From: Homoserinibacter gongjuensis | GTDB lineage: Bacteria; Actinomycetota; Actinomycetes; Actinomycetales; Microbacteriaceae | Assembly: GCF_030161875.1 (NCBI RefSeq) | Contig: NZ_BSVA01000001.1 | Coordinates: forward strand, 2,976,001 to 3,040,000 | Direction of reading: 5' to 3' | Length of the DNA: 64,000 nucleotides | Shown here: positions 51,898 to 62,915 of the stretch, one piece after another | Layout of the letters: the number at the start of each line of letters is the position of its first letter | Numbering within the stretch: position 1 is the first letter of the stretch | Position numbers and translations under genes: made by a program | The notes under the pieces: model-generated | What the model was told of the DNA's origin: nothing | Databases searched by the model: none | Seen by the model: the letters and a program-made list of their open reading frames with translations, nothing else

Positions 51898-53602
51898 GCG
51901 GTCTCTCCTGAGGGGTGGGTGGCGGATTCGGTGGCGGGCACGTCGAGGCGCCCGAGCGCTCCGATCAGCTCGCGGGTGTACGGATGCCGGGGTGCGCGGA
52001 AGATCGCCTCCGGGTCGCCGCGCTCGACGATGACGCCGTCTTTCATGACGAGCACCTCGTCGCTCATGTGGTGGATGACCCCGAGGTCGTGCGAGATGAA
52101 CAGGTAGGCCACCCCGAGCGCGCGTTGCAGGGCGACGAGCAGATCCAGGATCTGCGCCTGCACCGACACGTCGAGGGCCGACACCGCCTCGTCGAGCACG
52201 ATGAGCGCGGGCTGCCGGGCGAGTGCCCGCGCGATCGCGACGCGCTGACGCTGGCCGCCCGAGAGGGTGAGCGGCAGGCGCCCGAGCACCTCGTCGTCCA
52301 GCGCGACGAGCCCCAGCAGGTGCCGGATGCGGGCCGTGCGCGCGGGGCACGCAGCGCGCCGTCGAGGGCGTCGCGCAGGATCTGCTCGACGGTCCACCGC
52401 GGGTCGAACGAGCTCAGCGGGTCCTGCGAGACGACGGCGATGCGGTGCCGCTCGGGGCGCCGACGCGACTCCTGAAGGCCCGTCCACGGCCGACCGGCGA
52501 GGCGTACCTCGCCTGCGTCGGGGTGTTCCAGTGCCAGCACGAGCCGTGCCGTCGTCGACTTGCCCGAGCCCGACTCCCCCACGATACCGAGGGTGCGACC
52601 GCGCGGGAGGGTGAACGAGACGTCGTCGACCGCAACATGGCGAGCGCCCCCGGGGCCGCTGTAGCTCTTCCGCAACCCGGCAGCCTCGACGAGGGCGACC
52701 CCGTCATCCGGAACCGCTGCCCGGTCGGGGAAGGCGGGCAGAACGAACTCGGGGGCGAGGCGCGTGTCACGGGTGTGGCCGCCCGGCACCGCGGCGATGA
52801 GGGCACGCGTGTAGGTGTGCTGCGGAGCGGCGAGCACGTCGCGCACGGGACCGTACTCCACGACCTCGCCCTGGCGCATCACGAGGATGTCATCGGCGAG
52901 ATGAGCCACGACGGCGAGGTCGTGCGAGATGAGCACGAGCGAGACGCCCCGCCGCTTCATGTCCGCGAGTTGCGCGAGCACCTGCGCCTGCACGGAGACG
53001 TCGAGTGCCGTCGTGGGCTCGTCGGCGATCACGATCTCGGGGTCGAGCGCGATCGCCGAGGCGATGAGCGCGCGCTGCCGCAGGCCCCCGGAGAGCTCGC
53101 CCGGGCGCTGCCGCGCGCGACGCTCGGGTTCGGGCACCCCCACCGTCTCGAGCAGTTCGGTCACCCGGCGGCGACGCGCGCGCCGGTCACCCCAGCCGTG
53201 CAGCCGCAACGCCTCCTCGATCTCCGCGCCGACGGGCCGCAGCGGGTCGAGGGAGACGAGGGCATCCTGCAGCACGACGCCGATGCGCCGGCCGCGCACC
53301 TCACGCCAGCGCCGCTCGGTGAAGCCACGCAGGTCGTCGCCGTCGAGGGAGAGCTCTGTCGCATCGACCCGCGCCCCGCGTCCGGTGAGCCCCACGAGCG
53401 TGCGGGCCGTCACCGACTTGCCCGAGCCCGACTCCCCCACGATCGCGAGGCAGCGGCCGCTGGACAGGTCGAACGAGAGGTCGCGCACGATCTCGCGATG
53501 GCCCGCCGAGGTCGTGAAGCCGACCGTGAGGTCACGCACCCGGATGCGGGGTTCGGTCTCGCGGGTCGGCGCGTCTGCGGGGCGCTCCGTCGTGAGGGTC
53601 AT
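51894..53602 (-). CDS. Peptide-type ABC transporter, fused double ATPase (one apparent frameshift)
   Basis: About 569 residues, two full ATPase halves of the DppD-DppF type. First half: Walker [11 protein letters not shown], signature [11 protein letters not shown], Walker [13 protein letters not shown]. Second half: [36 protein letters not shown]; here Walker B has Ala where Pro-Thr is usual. The second half is broken at the G run 52344-52347 after GALRAP; one added base gives [13 protein letters not shown]. Overlaps both neighbours by four bases. Confidence 0.88.
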
Positions 53603-54462
53603 GCCTTCTCTCCCGTCTCGAGAGCCATGCGCAGGCGGCCGCCGAGGCTCGTCGCGGCGAGCGCGAGAGCGACGATCACGAGCCCCGGGATCACCACGAG
53701 CCACGGCGCGCGCGTGATGTAGGCGCGGCCCGCATCCAACAGGGCACCCCACTCGGACGACGGCGGCGCGACGCCGAGACCGAGGAACGCGAGGCTCGAT
53801 GCCCACACGATCGACTGGCCGATCGAGAGCGCGAAGATCGCGACGAGAGGTCGCAGCGCGTTCGGCAGGATCTGCCGCAGCACGATGCGCGTGCGCGGGT
53901 GCCCGAGCGCCACGGCGGCCTCGACGAACGCCGAGGATCGCGCCGCGAGCACCTGGGCACGGACGATGCGCGCGTAGCCGGGCGCGGTGCCGATGCCGAC
54001 CGCGAGCACCTGGGTCCACGCCGACGGCCCGAGGATCGCCACGAACAGCAGCGCGAGCAGGAGCGCCGGGAAGGCGAACGCCACTTCGAGCACGAAGCCG
54101 ACCGCACCCGAGAGCAGCCGTCCGCCGAGCGCGGCCGCGGTGCCCAGGAGCACGGCGAGGGTCAGACTCACGGTCGCGGCCCCCACTCCGATGAGCAGCG
54201 ACTCGCGCGTGCCCCACACGACGCGGCTGTACAGGTCGCGGCCCGCCTCATCCGTTCCGAACCAGTGGGCGAACGACGGTGCCTCCAGGGCCGCGGCGAA
54301 GTCGTTGGCCGTCGGCGAATGGGTGGCGAGCACGGCCGGCCAGGCGGCGGCGAGCAACAGCAACGCGACGAGCGCGAGGGCGGCCACGAGCCCCGCGGCC
54401 GGTCGGCGGCGACGCGGTGCGATCGACGCGGATGGCGTGGGGGCGGGGCGCAGCGCGGTCAT
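53599..54462 (-). CDS. Peptide-type ABC permease (DppC-like)
   Basis: 287 residues. A cytoplasmic Arg/Pro-rich N-terminus, a first membrane helix AGLVAALALVALLLLAAAWPAVL, then HWFGTDEAGRDLYSRVVWGTRESLLIG, the hallmark of DppC/OppC permeases, and the EAA motif VEAAVALGHPRTRIVLRQILPN. Intact. Overlaps the DppB-like gene by four bases. Confidence 0.9.
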   Translation of the reverse strand: MTALRPAPTPSASIAPRRRRPAAGLVAALALVALLLLAAAWPAVLATHSPTANDFAAALEAPSFAHWFGTDEAGRDLYSRVVWGTRESLLIGVGAATVSLTLAVLLGTAAALGGRLLSGAVGFVLEVAFAFPALLLALLFVAILGPSAWTQVLAVGIGTAPGYARIVRAQVLAARSSAFVEAAVALGHPRTRIVLRQILPNALRPLVAIFALSIGQSIVWASSLAFLGLGVAPPSSEWGALLDAGRAYITRAPWLVVIPGLVIVALALAATSLGGRLRMALETGEKA

Positions 54463-55405
54463 GCGATCCTCACTCTCGGGTCGACGACGGTGTAGAGCAC
54501 GTCGACGAGCAGGTTCGTGACGACGTAGACGGCCGCGATCAGCACGACGATGCCGGTCACCACCGGGATGTCCTGCGAGCCGACCGCCGTCACGAGCACA
54601 CGGCCGATGCCGGGCCGGTTGAAGATGCTCTCGACCACGACGGCGCCCGAGATCGTCGCCCCGAGGGCCCAGCCGCTCAAGGTCACCGCGGGCAGCACGG
54701 CGTGGCGCAGCACATGCCGCAGCCGCAGCGCGGTCTCCCCATGCCCCGCATCCGCGCCGAGACGACGAAGGGCTGCTCGAGCGCGCGCTCGAACTCGGTG
54801 CGCGTGGCCTGGCCCATGAATCCGGCGAGCGGAATCGCGAGCGTGAGTGCGGGCAGCAGCAGCCCGTCGGGGCCGCTGCCGCCCATGACGGGCGCCCAGT
54901 GCAAGGTGAGGGCGAACACGAGCAGCAGCACGATTCCGAGCCAGTAGTGCGGCAGGCCGGCCGCGACCGTGTCGACGGTCTGGCCGAGGGATCGGATGCG
55001 CGGCCCGCGCCCGGCTGTCGCGACGACCCACGCGACCATCAGCAGCCAGGCCAGCGCGATCGCGGTGAGCGAGAGCACGAGGGTCGCTGCCACCTGCTCT
55101 CCGATGATGTCCCACACCGGACGGAACTGCTGATACGAGCTGCCGAGGTCACCGCGCACGAGCCCGCCGAGGTAGTCGAGGTACTGCCGCACCACCGGAC
55201 GATCGAGTCCGAACTGCGCGACGATCGGCGCGAGCTCCTCGGGGGTGCGCGTGACGGCCTGCCCGCTGCGGATGTTGAGGATCGTCGTCGCGCGGTCCCC
55301 CGGCAGTGCGAGCTGCGCAAGGAACGCGGCCGTCGCGGCGCCGAGCAGCACGGCGAGCGCCGAGACCAGGCGCCGTAGCGCCTCAGCCGACGAGGTACGC
55401 GTCAT
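54459..55405 (-). CDS. Peptide-type ABC permease (DppB-like, one apparent frameshift)
   Basis: About 315 residues. LPGDRATTILNIRSGQAVT and QFGLDRPVVRQYLDYLGGLVRGDLGSSYQQFRPV are typical DppB/OppB, and the ATPase-contact region FVVSARMRGMGETALRLRHVLRHAVLPAV spans the frame break at the C run 54737-54740. The ATG at 55405 lies inside the end of the binding-protein gene (23-base overlap). Confidence 0.88.
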
Positions 55406-57020
55406 GGAAGACCGGCCCTCCTGCGAGTGCTCCTGCCAGACGTCGTGGAGGCTGCCGCTCACGGCCAGCGTCGAGAGCCGGTCGTACACGCCGATCGCGA
55501 GCGCGTGATCCGCGATGTACTCCTGGGCGCGCTGATAGGCGGCGTTCTGTGCGTCGACGTCGGCGGCCGAGTTGCCCTCGAGGATGTCGGCATCCAGGTG
55601 CGGATCGGCGGAGAAGCTGTCGTTCCAGTAGTTGGGGTGCTCCTCGGTGCCACTACGCCAGGTGATGTACAGGATGCCGGCGGTCACCGCGGTCCAGTAG
55701 CCCACCGAGATGTCCTTCTCCTCCGGGCTCGAGTAGGCGCCCGCGAAGAGCTCGCTCTGCGGCACCGGGATCAACTGCACGTCGAAGCCGACGGCGGAGG
55801 CCTGCTCCTGCAACGCCTGGAGGATCGCCGCACCGTCGGTGTTGATGATCGATCCCGCGCCGTACGGGAGCACCGCGGTGAGCCGCTCGCCGCCCTTGGT
55901 GCGCGTGCCGTCGTCATCGCGCCCTGTCCAGCCCGCCTCGTCGAGCAACGCATTCGCCTGCTCGGGGTCGTAGCTGTAGCGAGCTGCGGCGGCCTCGCTG
56001 TAGCCCGGCGTCGACTGGCTGACGCTGCCGTTCCCCTCATAGGGGATGAGGCCCTGCCCGATCGTCTCGACCGCCGCCTCACGGTCGAGGCTGTAGGCGA
56101 AGGCCTGCCGCACCCGTTCGTCGACGAACACGCCACGAGAGGTGTTGAAGGTCAGCTGCTGGGGACGCCCGGCCGTGACGTACCGCTCGAGCTCATAACC
56201 CTCGTCACCGAGGGGGCCCACTCCACGGCGGGCACGTCGTAGATCGCCTGCACCTCGCCGCTGCGCAGCGCCGCGACACGGGTGGTGGCATCCGCGACGA
56301 ACTTCCATTCGACACGATCCACGATCGCGGGCCCCTGGTGGCGGGCGTTCGCCGGCCACGAGGTGTAGTGCGGGTTGCGCACGAGCACGATCTCGGATCC
56401 GCGGCTCCACGACTCCACCGTGAACGCGCCCGTCCCCACCGGCGCCTCGCAGTTCTGCTCGTCGCTCCGCGTTTCGAGCGCCTGCTGCGACTGGATGCCG
56501 AAGTAGCCCTGGGTGAGCGTCTCGGCGAGGCGCGGGTACGGTGCGGAGAGGTGCACGACGAGCGTGAGATCGTCGACGGCCTCGGCGGAGGAGTAGTAGC
56601 CGTCGAGCCACACCTGGGCCGTCGAGTTGCCGCCCGCGACCCAGTAGTCGAAGTTGTACGCAACGACCGCCGCGGTGAGCGCGGTGCCGTCGGTGAAGGT
56701 CACGCCCTCCTTGAGGTGGAAGGTCCAGGCCAGTCGGTCGTCGGAGACCTCATAGCTCTCGGCGAGCCAGGGCACGGCCGCGCCGTCGTCATCGAGCGAG
56801 AGCAGGCTGTCGAGCACCTGGTACGAGAGGTACGCCTGCTCGATCCAGCCTCCGAAGACGCACGCCGGCTCCTGCTGGTGCGCGTAGACGATCGTGCCGC
56901 CCTCGAGCGGCGCGCTGTCGCCCCCTGAGGCGCTGCTCGGGGCGCACCCCGCGAGCGCGAGCATCGCGCCGACCGCACCGAGGGCGGCGAGGGGACGGAG
57001 GGTTCGGGCAGTGGGGGCAT
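55383..57020 (-). CDS. ABC substrate-binding lipoprotein, family 5 (three apparent frameshifts)
   Basis: About 546 residues. Lipobox MLALAGC at about residues 20-26, GGTIVYAHQQEPACVFGGWIEQAY, WTFHLKEGVTFTDGTALTAAVV and FNTSRGVFVDERVRQAFAYSLDREA are typical of the Dpp/Opp-type family 5. Breaks at 57013-57017 (fourth codon), 56212-56216 (after VEWAP) and 55416-55418 (after EHSQEG) each need one base; the last restores a stop at 55383. It supplies the substrate to the linked permeases. AGGAG precedes ATG 57020. Confidence 0.87.
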
Positions 57021-57071
57021 CGGCGGTCGGCTCCTGTACGGGACGCGCCTTCGGTCGAAGGCGACCCGGGA

Positions 57072-57175
57072 ACTGTAGAAAGCCGAGAGGCGGTGCGTCG
57101 AACCGACGCGTCACACGCGGACCGCTGCCGTCGCGAGCCGTCGCGAGCCGTCGTGACGCGTCACATGGCGTCACG
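57072..57175 (-). promoter_or_regulatory. Promoter region with repeats before the ABC/monooxygenase operon
   Basis: A TACAGT box (57072-57077) about 50 bases before the binding-protein start, and upstream of it two copies of GACGCGTCAC (57105-57114 and 57155-57164; the second is within the palindrome TGACGCGTCA), plus a tandem TCGCGAGCCG duplication (57131-57150). Possible regulator sites; the regulator is unknown. Confidence 0.4.
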
Positions 57176-57196
57176 CCGAAGCCGGGAGGATCGCAG

Positions 57197-57991
57197 TCAG
57201 GAGCGCTGGGAGAATGCCGACTGGTACAGGCACACCGATGCCGCTGTCGCGAGGTTCATCGACTCCGCGTGCCCGTAGATCGGCACGCGCACGGCGCGAT
57301 CGGCGAGGGCGAGCTGCTCGTCTGCCAAGCCATGGGCCTCGTTGCCGAACAGCCACGCGGTCGGCTCCGGCAAGCGCTCCCGCAGCGTCGGCAGCTCCTC
57401 GCCGGAGATGTCGGCCGCGAAAACCTGCATCCCCGCCGCCTTCACGAGGTGCAGGGCGTTCTCCAGGGTGCCGCCCTGCGCGAGCGGCAGGTGGAAGATC
57501 GAGCCCGTCGTGGAACGCACGACCTTCGGATTGAAGGCGTCGACGCTCTTGCCCGTGAGAATCACGCCATCGGCACCCGCGGCATCCGCGGCTCGGATGA
57601 TGGTGCCCGCGTTGCCGGGGTCACGCACCTCTTCGAGGATCGCGACGAGCCGCGCGCCCTGCGCCAACAGGTCCCTGATCGTCACCGGGAACTGCCGGGC
57701 GACGGCGACGACCCCTTGCGGGGTGACGGTATCGGCCATCGCCTCGAGCACGGCATCCGACACGGGCTCGGGCTCGATCCCGGCGGCGGCGAGGCTGCGG
57801 CCGAGTTCCGGATGCCGGTCGAAGACACCCTTGGCGGCGTAGACGTCGACGAGCAGCTCGGGGTGGAAGGTCAGCGCCTCACGCAGCGCCTGCGGTCCCT
57901 CGACGAGGAACAACCCGGTCTCTTCACGGGCGGCGCGCTTGGCGAGCTTCGCCACAGCGCGCACACGCGGGGAGCGGGGGTTGTCGATCAT
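57197..57991 (-). CDS. TrmH/SpoU-family RNA 2'-O-methyltransferase
   Basis: 264 residues. An N-terminal substrate-binding domain (LFLVEGPQALREALTFHPELL) precedes the SPOUT knot: EEVRDPGNAGTIIRAADAAGADGVIL (motif 1), WLFGNEAHGL (motif 2) and VRVPIYGHAESMNLATAASVCLY (motif 3). It methylates a ribose in rRNA or tRNA. Placement after rplT matches tsnR in M. tuberculosis. It is probably separated from rplT by the hairpin at 58006-58047. Confidence 0.9.
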   Translation of the reverse strand: MIDNPRSPRVRAVAKLAKRAAREETGLFLVEGPQALREALTFHPELLVDVYAAKGVFDRHPELGRSLAAAGIEPEPVSDAVLEAMADTVTPQGVVAVARQFPVTIRDLLAQGARLVAILEEVRDPGNAGTIIRAADAAGADGVILTGKSVDAFNPKVVRSTTGSIFHLPLAQGGTLENALHLVKAAGMQVFAADISGEELPTLRERLPEPTAWLFGNEAHGLADEQLALADRAVRVPIYGHAESMNLATAASVCLYQSAFSQRS

Positions 57992-58005
57992 GATGCCGAT
58001 GGTAG

Positions 58006-58047
58006 GAAGAAGACGGCACGCGCCGGGAGGCGCGCACCGTCTTCTTC
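58006..58047 (-). terminator. Terminator of the infC-rpmI-rplT operon
   Basis: GAAGAAGACGG (58006-58016) pairs with CCGTCTTCTTC (58037-58047), with an inner CGCGCC/GGCGCG extension and a GGGA loop. It lies 24 bases past the rplT stop and just before the methyltransferase start. Confidence 0.75.
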
Positions 58048-58070
58048 GGAAACTGCTGGTGACCGCGAGG

Positions 58071-58457
58071 TTACGCGGCGCTCTTGGGAGCGTTCACGTC
58101 CTTCGGGAGCGCGGCCTTCGCCGCGGCCACGAGGCCGGTGAAGGTCGCCGGCTCGTTCACCGCGAGGTCCGCGAGGATGCGACGGTCGACCTCGATACCC
58201 GCGAGCCCGAGGCCCTGGATGAGGCGGTTGTAGGTGATGCCGTTGGCGCGGGCAGCGGCGTTGATGCGCTGGATCCACAGGCGACGGAACTCACCCTTCT
58301 TGGCGTGGCGGTCACGGTAGGCGTAGACGAGCGAGTGGGTGACCTGCTCCTTCGCCTTGCGGTAGAGACGCGAACGCTGACCCCGGTAGCCCTGGGCGCG
58401 CTCGAGCGTGGTGCGGCGCTTCTTGGCGGCGTTGACCGCCCTCTTGACACGTGCCAT
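58071..58457 (-). CDS. rplT: 50S ribosomal protein L20
   Basis: 128 residues. [38 protein letters not shown] and [20 protein letters not shown] are the family signatures. Binds 23S rRNA early in assembly and in many bacteria represses its own operon. Intact. Confidence 0.98.
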   Translation of the reverse strand: MARVKRAVNAAKKRRTTLERAQGYRGQRSRLYRKAKEQVTHSLVYAYRDRHAKKGEFRRLWIQRINAAARANGITYNRLIQGLGLAGIEVDRRILADLAVNEPATFTGLVAAAKAALPKDVNAPKSAA

Positions 58458-58490
58458 TTCTTCAGTCCTTCTGCTGTATCCGGGCCGGGC

Positions 58491-58684
58491 TTACTTGCCC
58501 AGGAGTCCCTTGATGACCTTGGCGTCCTGCGGGGACAGGATGACGTCGCGGTTGAGACGACGCGTCACCTTCGAGGACTTGCCCTCGAGGTTGTGGCGCA
58601 TACCCGCGCCCTGCTTCTTGACCTTGCCGCTGCCGGTGATCTTGAAGCGCTTCTTCGCACCGGAGTGCGTCTTCTGCTTGGGCA

Positions 58685-58685
<1 letters not shown>
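58491..58685 (-). CDS. rpmI: 50S ribosomal protein L35
   Basis: 64 residues: [35 protein letters not shown] is the L35 signature. Its ATG overlaps the infC stop, so it is translated together with infC. Intact. Confidence 0.98.
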
Positions 58686-59317
<632 letters not shown>

Positions 59318-59332
59318 GCGGGTCTCCTTCAT

Positions 59333-59571
59333 TCTGCGGTGTCGATGCGCCGGGGCGCAGCACGCACGTGAAGAGATCCGCACCCGTGCAACCGGTCGAC
59401 CCGAAGGTGCTGCCGGCGGAGTGCGCCACCGCTCCCGCACCCTTTCGGGCACGATCTCGGTTGCCTACTCGAACCCGATAACCTGAAGAGGCGGTCGGCG
59501 GGTGGGATTGCTCCACTTGCGTTTCCGGGGAGATGGCCCCGGAGCCCGCCTAAGAATAGCAGAGGAACCCC
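59333..59571 (-). promoter_or_regulatory. infC leader region
   Basis: About 240 bases between infC and the divergent DUF1844 gene. On the minus strand there is a TATTCT box near 59550, followed by a hairpin TCCGGGG-CCATCT-CCCCGGA near 59529-59548. A long structured leader before infC-rpmI-rplT would fit L20/IF-3 autoregulation, but I cannot assign a known RNA class. Confidence 0.4.
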
Positions 59572-59958
59572 GTGAGCACCGAGCCCGAGTCCGCCCCCGT
59601 CTCCGACGACATCGCCCCCGTGGGCGCAGAGGATGTCGGCGAGGAGATCCGCGACATCGCGGACGTTCCCGCGGTCGAGGTGATCAACACCGTCGCGGTG
59701 CACCTCATGAGCGCCGCCGCGGTCAAGGTGGGCCTCGCCGATGATCCCGACACCCAGCTCGACCTCGACGAGGCGCGCAAGCTCATCGACGCCCTCGCAG
59801 GGCTCGTGACGGCGGCCGCTCCCGCGGTCGGCGATCATCACGCGCGCGCGCTGCGCGACGGCCTCCGCACCGTTCAGCTCGCGTTCCGCGAAGCATCCGC
59901 GTTCCCCGACGAGCACGGCAAGGGCCCGGGCGAGAAGTGGACGGGGCCCGTCAGCTGA
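59572..59958 (+). CDS. DUF1844 domain protein
   Basis: 128 residues from a GTG with AGAGGAA upstream. An acidic N-terminus is followed by the DUF1844 core: VEVINTVAVHLMSAAAVKVGLADDP and LDEARKLIDALAGLV. Divergent from infC in actinobacteria as a rule. Function unknown. Confidence 0.85.
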   Translation: MSTEPESAPVSDDIAPVGAEDVGEEIRDIADVPAVEVINTVAVHLMSAAAVKVGLADDPDTQLDLDEARKLIDALAGLVTAAAPAVGDHHARALRDGLRTVQLAFREASAFPDEHGKGPGEKWTGPVS

Positions 59959-60021
59959 CGTCCGCGCGAGGCGCCTCTCGGGGTCGCTCGAGGGCAGGCG
60001 CCTGCGAGCTGAACGGACGCC

Positions 60022-60773
60022 TCAGGATGTGGTGCGCACGGCGATCGAGTCGACGCGGGTCGCGATGAGCTCGTCGGCGGCCCAGCGCTCCTGAAGCCGC
60101 GCGAGCAGGGTCCGACGCGCGTCGTCGGTGGCGTCGGATGCGAGGCGCAGCAGCACGATGAGTTCGGGGCCGGCGAGGCGTGCCTCCGGGTCGCCGGCCG
60201 CCAGGCCGATCGCCTCGACGACCGGCTCGTCGGCGACCGACGCGCCGAACGCATCCGCGACCTCGGCATCCTCGAAGGCGGGCGTCCACCCTCCCCTGTC
60301 GCGAGCGCGCGGAAGGCGGGCGCACGCACGACCGTCTGGGTGTCGGAGCCCGGGTCGACCACGATGAGCGGCGTGCCTTCCGAGGCCGCCGCGAGGGCGA
60401 TGCGACTCGCCTGGATCGGGATCGGACGCGCGACGGCATCCCAGCTCTGCATGGCCGCGACCGAGGTGAAGGCAGGAAGCACCGCACGACCGTCCGGGGC
60501 CGCGACCGTCACGATCGAGAGCTCCTGGGTCTTGTCGACGGTCTGCCCGTACGGACCCGTGCCGTGGTCGCCCGCGACCGCGACGAGCGGCACGAGCAGA
60601 CGTTCGGGGTGCAGCGCCGCGACCACCTGCTGGATGCCGAGTTCACCGGCACGCAGCCGCCGGATCGCCTCGATCACGCTCTCGGGCGCTGAGCCGTCGT
60701 CGGCCGCGAGCGGGTTCTCGTGGAACCGGCGCCCCTCGAACGGGATGCCCGCGCTGTCGGCGTGCCGATCCAT
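60022..60773 (-). CDS. SseB family protein (one apparent frameshift)
   Basis: About 250 residues. LLVPLVAVAGDHGTGPYGQTVDKTQELSIVTVAAPDGRAVLPAFTSVAAMQSWDAVARPIP is the SseB N-terminal fold; the end is ELIATRVDSIAVRTTS. The frame breaks at the C run 60293-60296 after FRALATG; one added base gives GWTPAFEDAEVADAF. It follows hisA by 14 bases, a common neighbour in this family. Role unknown. Confidence 0.78.
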
Positions 60774-60787
60774 TCCGGAGTCGCCGG

Positions 60788-61537
60788 TCAGTCGCTCGCG
60801 ACGTCGATGGCCTCGGCGAGCGTGAAGGCGCCCGTGTAGAGGGCCTTGCCGACGATCGCACCCTCGAGCCCCTGCGGCACGAGAGTGCGCAGGGCCGCGA
60901 TGTCGTCGAGCGAGGCGACACCGCCGGATGCGATGACCGGCTTGGGCGTGCGCGCCATGACCTCGGAGAGCAGCTCGAGGTTCGGGCCCCGCAGGGTGCC
61001 GTCCTTGGTGACGTCGGTGACGACGTAGCGCGCGCATCCGGCGTCCTCGAGACGGTCGAGCACGGCCCAGAGGTCGCCGCCCTCCTTGGTCCACCCGCGT
61101 GCCGCGAGGGTCGTGCCGCGCACGTCGAGCCCGACGGCGATCGCCTCGCCGTACTCGGCGATCACGTGCGCCGCCCACTCGGGGTTCTCGAGCGCGGCCG
61201 TACCGAGATTGATGCGCTTGGCACCCGTCGAGAGTGCCGACTCGAGGCTCGCATCGTCGCGGATGCCGCCCGAGAGCTCGATGTTGATCTTGCGCGGCGT
61301 GTTCTTGATGACCTTCTTGATGACAGCGTGGTTGCTGCCGCGGCCGAAGGCCGCATCGAGGTCGACGAGGTGGATCCACTCGGCGCCCTGGTCGGCCCAC
61401 GTCTGCGCGGCGTCGACCGGGTCTCCGAAGCTGGTCTCGGTGCCTGCCTCACCCTGGGTGAGCCGCACGGCCTTCCCGTCGGCGACGTCGACCGCGGGCA
61501 ACAGGGTCAGGGCGGGCGAAGTATTGAACTCGGTCAT
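60788..61537 (-). CDS. priA: HisA/PriA phosphoribosyl isomerase
   Basis: 249 residues from ATG 61537. A TIM barrel with [19 protein letters not shown] (catalytic Asp), [44 protein letters not shown] (second catalytic Asp) and [15 protein letters not shown]. In actinobacteria this enzyme serves both histidine (ProFAR isomerase) and tryptophan (PRA isomerase) synthesis; whether a separate trpF exists cannot be seen here. Confidence 0.92.
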   Translation of the reverse strand: MTEFNTSPALTLLPAVDVADGKAVRLTQGEAGTETSFGDPVDAAQTWADQGAEWIHLVDLDAAFGRGSNHAVIKKVIKNTPRKINIELSGGIRDDASLESALSTGAKRINLGTAALENPEWAAHVIAEYGEAIAVGLDVRGTTLAARGWTKEGGDLWAVLDRLEDAGCARYVVTDVTKDGTLRGPNLELLSEVMARTPKPVIASGGVASLDDIAALRTLVPQGLEGAIVGKALYTGAFTLAEAIDVASD

Positions 61538-61666
61538 CTCCGGGGGCTTTCCGCGGGACGAATGCCCGCACACAAGGTTCAGATACTAGCCCAGCCGCTC
61601 CGTGGCGCCGATTCTCTCGGGACACGCAACGCGATCCGTGACTTTTCCGTGACGTCGGGCGAGCGC

Positions 61667-62299
61667 TCAGAGCGTCGCGAGCCAGTTGCGGAGCAGGCGG
61701 ATGCCGGCCTCGCCCGATTTCTCGGGGTGGAACTGGGTGGCAGCGAGCGGGCCGTTCTCGACCGCCGCCACGAAGCGTTCGCCATGCTGCGCCCAGGTGA
61801 CCCGGGGCTGGGCGAATGCGCCGATGGCTTCGAGCGACCAGTCGCGCGCACCATACGAGTGGAGGAAGTAGAAACGCTCGTCGTGCAGACCCGCGAAGAG
61901 CGCCGAATCATCCGGTGCTTCGACGGTGTTCCACCCCATGTGCGGCAGCACGGGGGCGCGCAGCTCGTCGACGACACCGGGCCATTGCCCGAGGCCCTCG
62001 GTCTCGACGCCTCGCTCCACACCTCGGTCGAACATGACCTGCATGCCGACGCAGATGCCGAGCACCTTGCGTCCGCCCGCGAGGCGACGCTCGATGAGCT
62101 CGGCGCCGCGGGCGCGACCCAGTGCCTCCATGACGGCCGCGAAGGCGCCGACGCCCGGCACGAGCAGCCCGTCCGCTTGCATGACGCGGTCGCGGTCGGC
62201 GCTGAGCTCCACGCTCGCGCCGGCTCGCTCGAGCGCCTTGACGGCCGAGTGCACGTTGCCCGAGCCGTAGTCGAGCACGACGACGGATGGGCTCGTCAT
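61667..62299 (-). CDS. hisH: Imidazole glycerol phosphate synthase, glutaminase subunit
   Basis: 210 residues. [22 protein letters not shown] opens it, [16 protein letters not shown] is the oxyanion strand, the nucleophile Cys lies in [13 protein letters not shown], and the His-Glu pair in [13 protein letters not shown]. Supplies ammonia to HisF (not in this window). Starts two bases after the hisB stop. Confidence 0.95.
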   Translation of the reverse strand: MTSPSVVVLDYGSGNVHSAVKALERAGASVELSADRDRVMQADGLLVPGVGAFAAVMEALGRARGAELIERRLAGGRKVLGICVGMQVMFDRGVERGVETEGLGQWPGVVDELRAPVLPHMGWNTVEAPDDSALFAGLHDERFYFLHSYGARDWSLEAIGAFAQPRVTWAQHGERFVAAVENGPLAATQFHPEKSGEAGIRLLRNWLATL

Positions 62300-62301
62300 G
62301 C

Positions 62302-62906
62302 TCAGAGTGCGCCCTTCGTGGACGGCACGCCGCTCACCCGATCGTCCCGGGCGACGGCCTGACGGAAGGCGCGCGCGAAGGCCTTGAACTCCGCCTCGGC
62401 GATGTGGTGCGGATCGCGGCCCGCGAGCAGCGTGAGGTGCACGGTGAGACCCGCGTTGAAGGTGATGGCTTCGAAGACGTGCCGCACCATCGATCCCGTG
62501 AAGTGGCCGCCGATGAGGTGGAACTCGAACCCCGCGGGCTCCCCGAGTGCACGAGGTACGGGCGCCCCGAGATGTCGACGACCGCCTGCGCCAGCGACTC
62601 GTCGAGCGGCACGAGCGCGTCGCCGAAGCGCGCGATGCCGCGCTTGTCGCCGAGTGCCTGCTTGATCGCCGTGCCGAGCACGATGCCGGTGTCCTCGACG
62701 GTGTGGTGTACGTCGATCTGGGTGTCACCCTCGGCGCGCACGGTGAGGTCGACGAGCGCGTGCTTGGCGAAGGCGGTGAGCAGGTGGTCGAAGAACGGCA
62801 CCGTGGTCTGGATGTCGCTCGTGCCGGTGCCGTCGAGGTCGAGCGTCAGCTCGATGCTCGACTCGCTCGTCTGTCGGCTGAGACGCGCGGTGCGGTGGGT
62901 GCTCAT
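62302..62906 (-). CDS. hisB: Imidazoleglycerol-phosphate dehydratase (one apparent frameshift)
   Basis: About 201 residues. [17 protein letters not shown] and [17 protein letters not shown] hold metal ligands in the first half; the second half has [20 protein letters not shown] and the [17 protein letters not shown] ligands. The frame breaks at the C run 62541-62544 (after VHSG); one added base gives EPAGFEFHL. Confidence 0.95.
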
Positions 62907-62915
62907 GGCCCCAGC

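Noticed and set aside
54683..56611. An apparent binding protein-permease fusion
   Set aside because: One missing base at 55416-55418 hides the true stop at 55383; the permease has its own ATG at 55405.
57131..57150. Tandem TCGCGAGCCG as a mobile-element end
   Set aside because: Only a ten-base duplication in GC-rich DNA; no inverted ends or transposase nearby.
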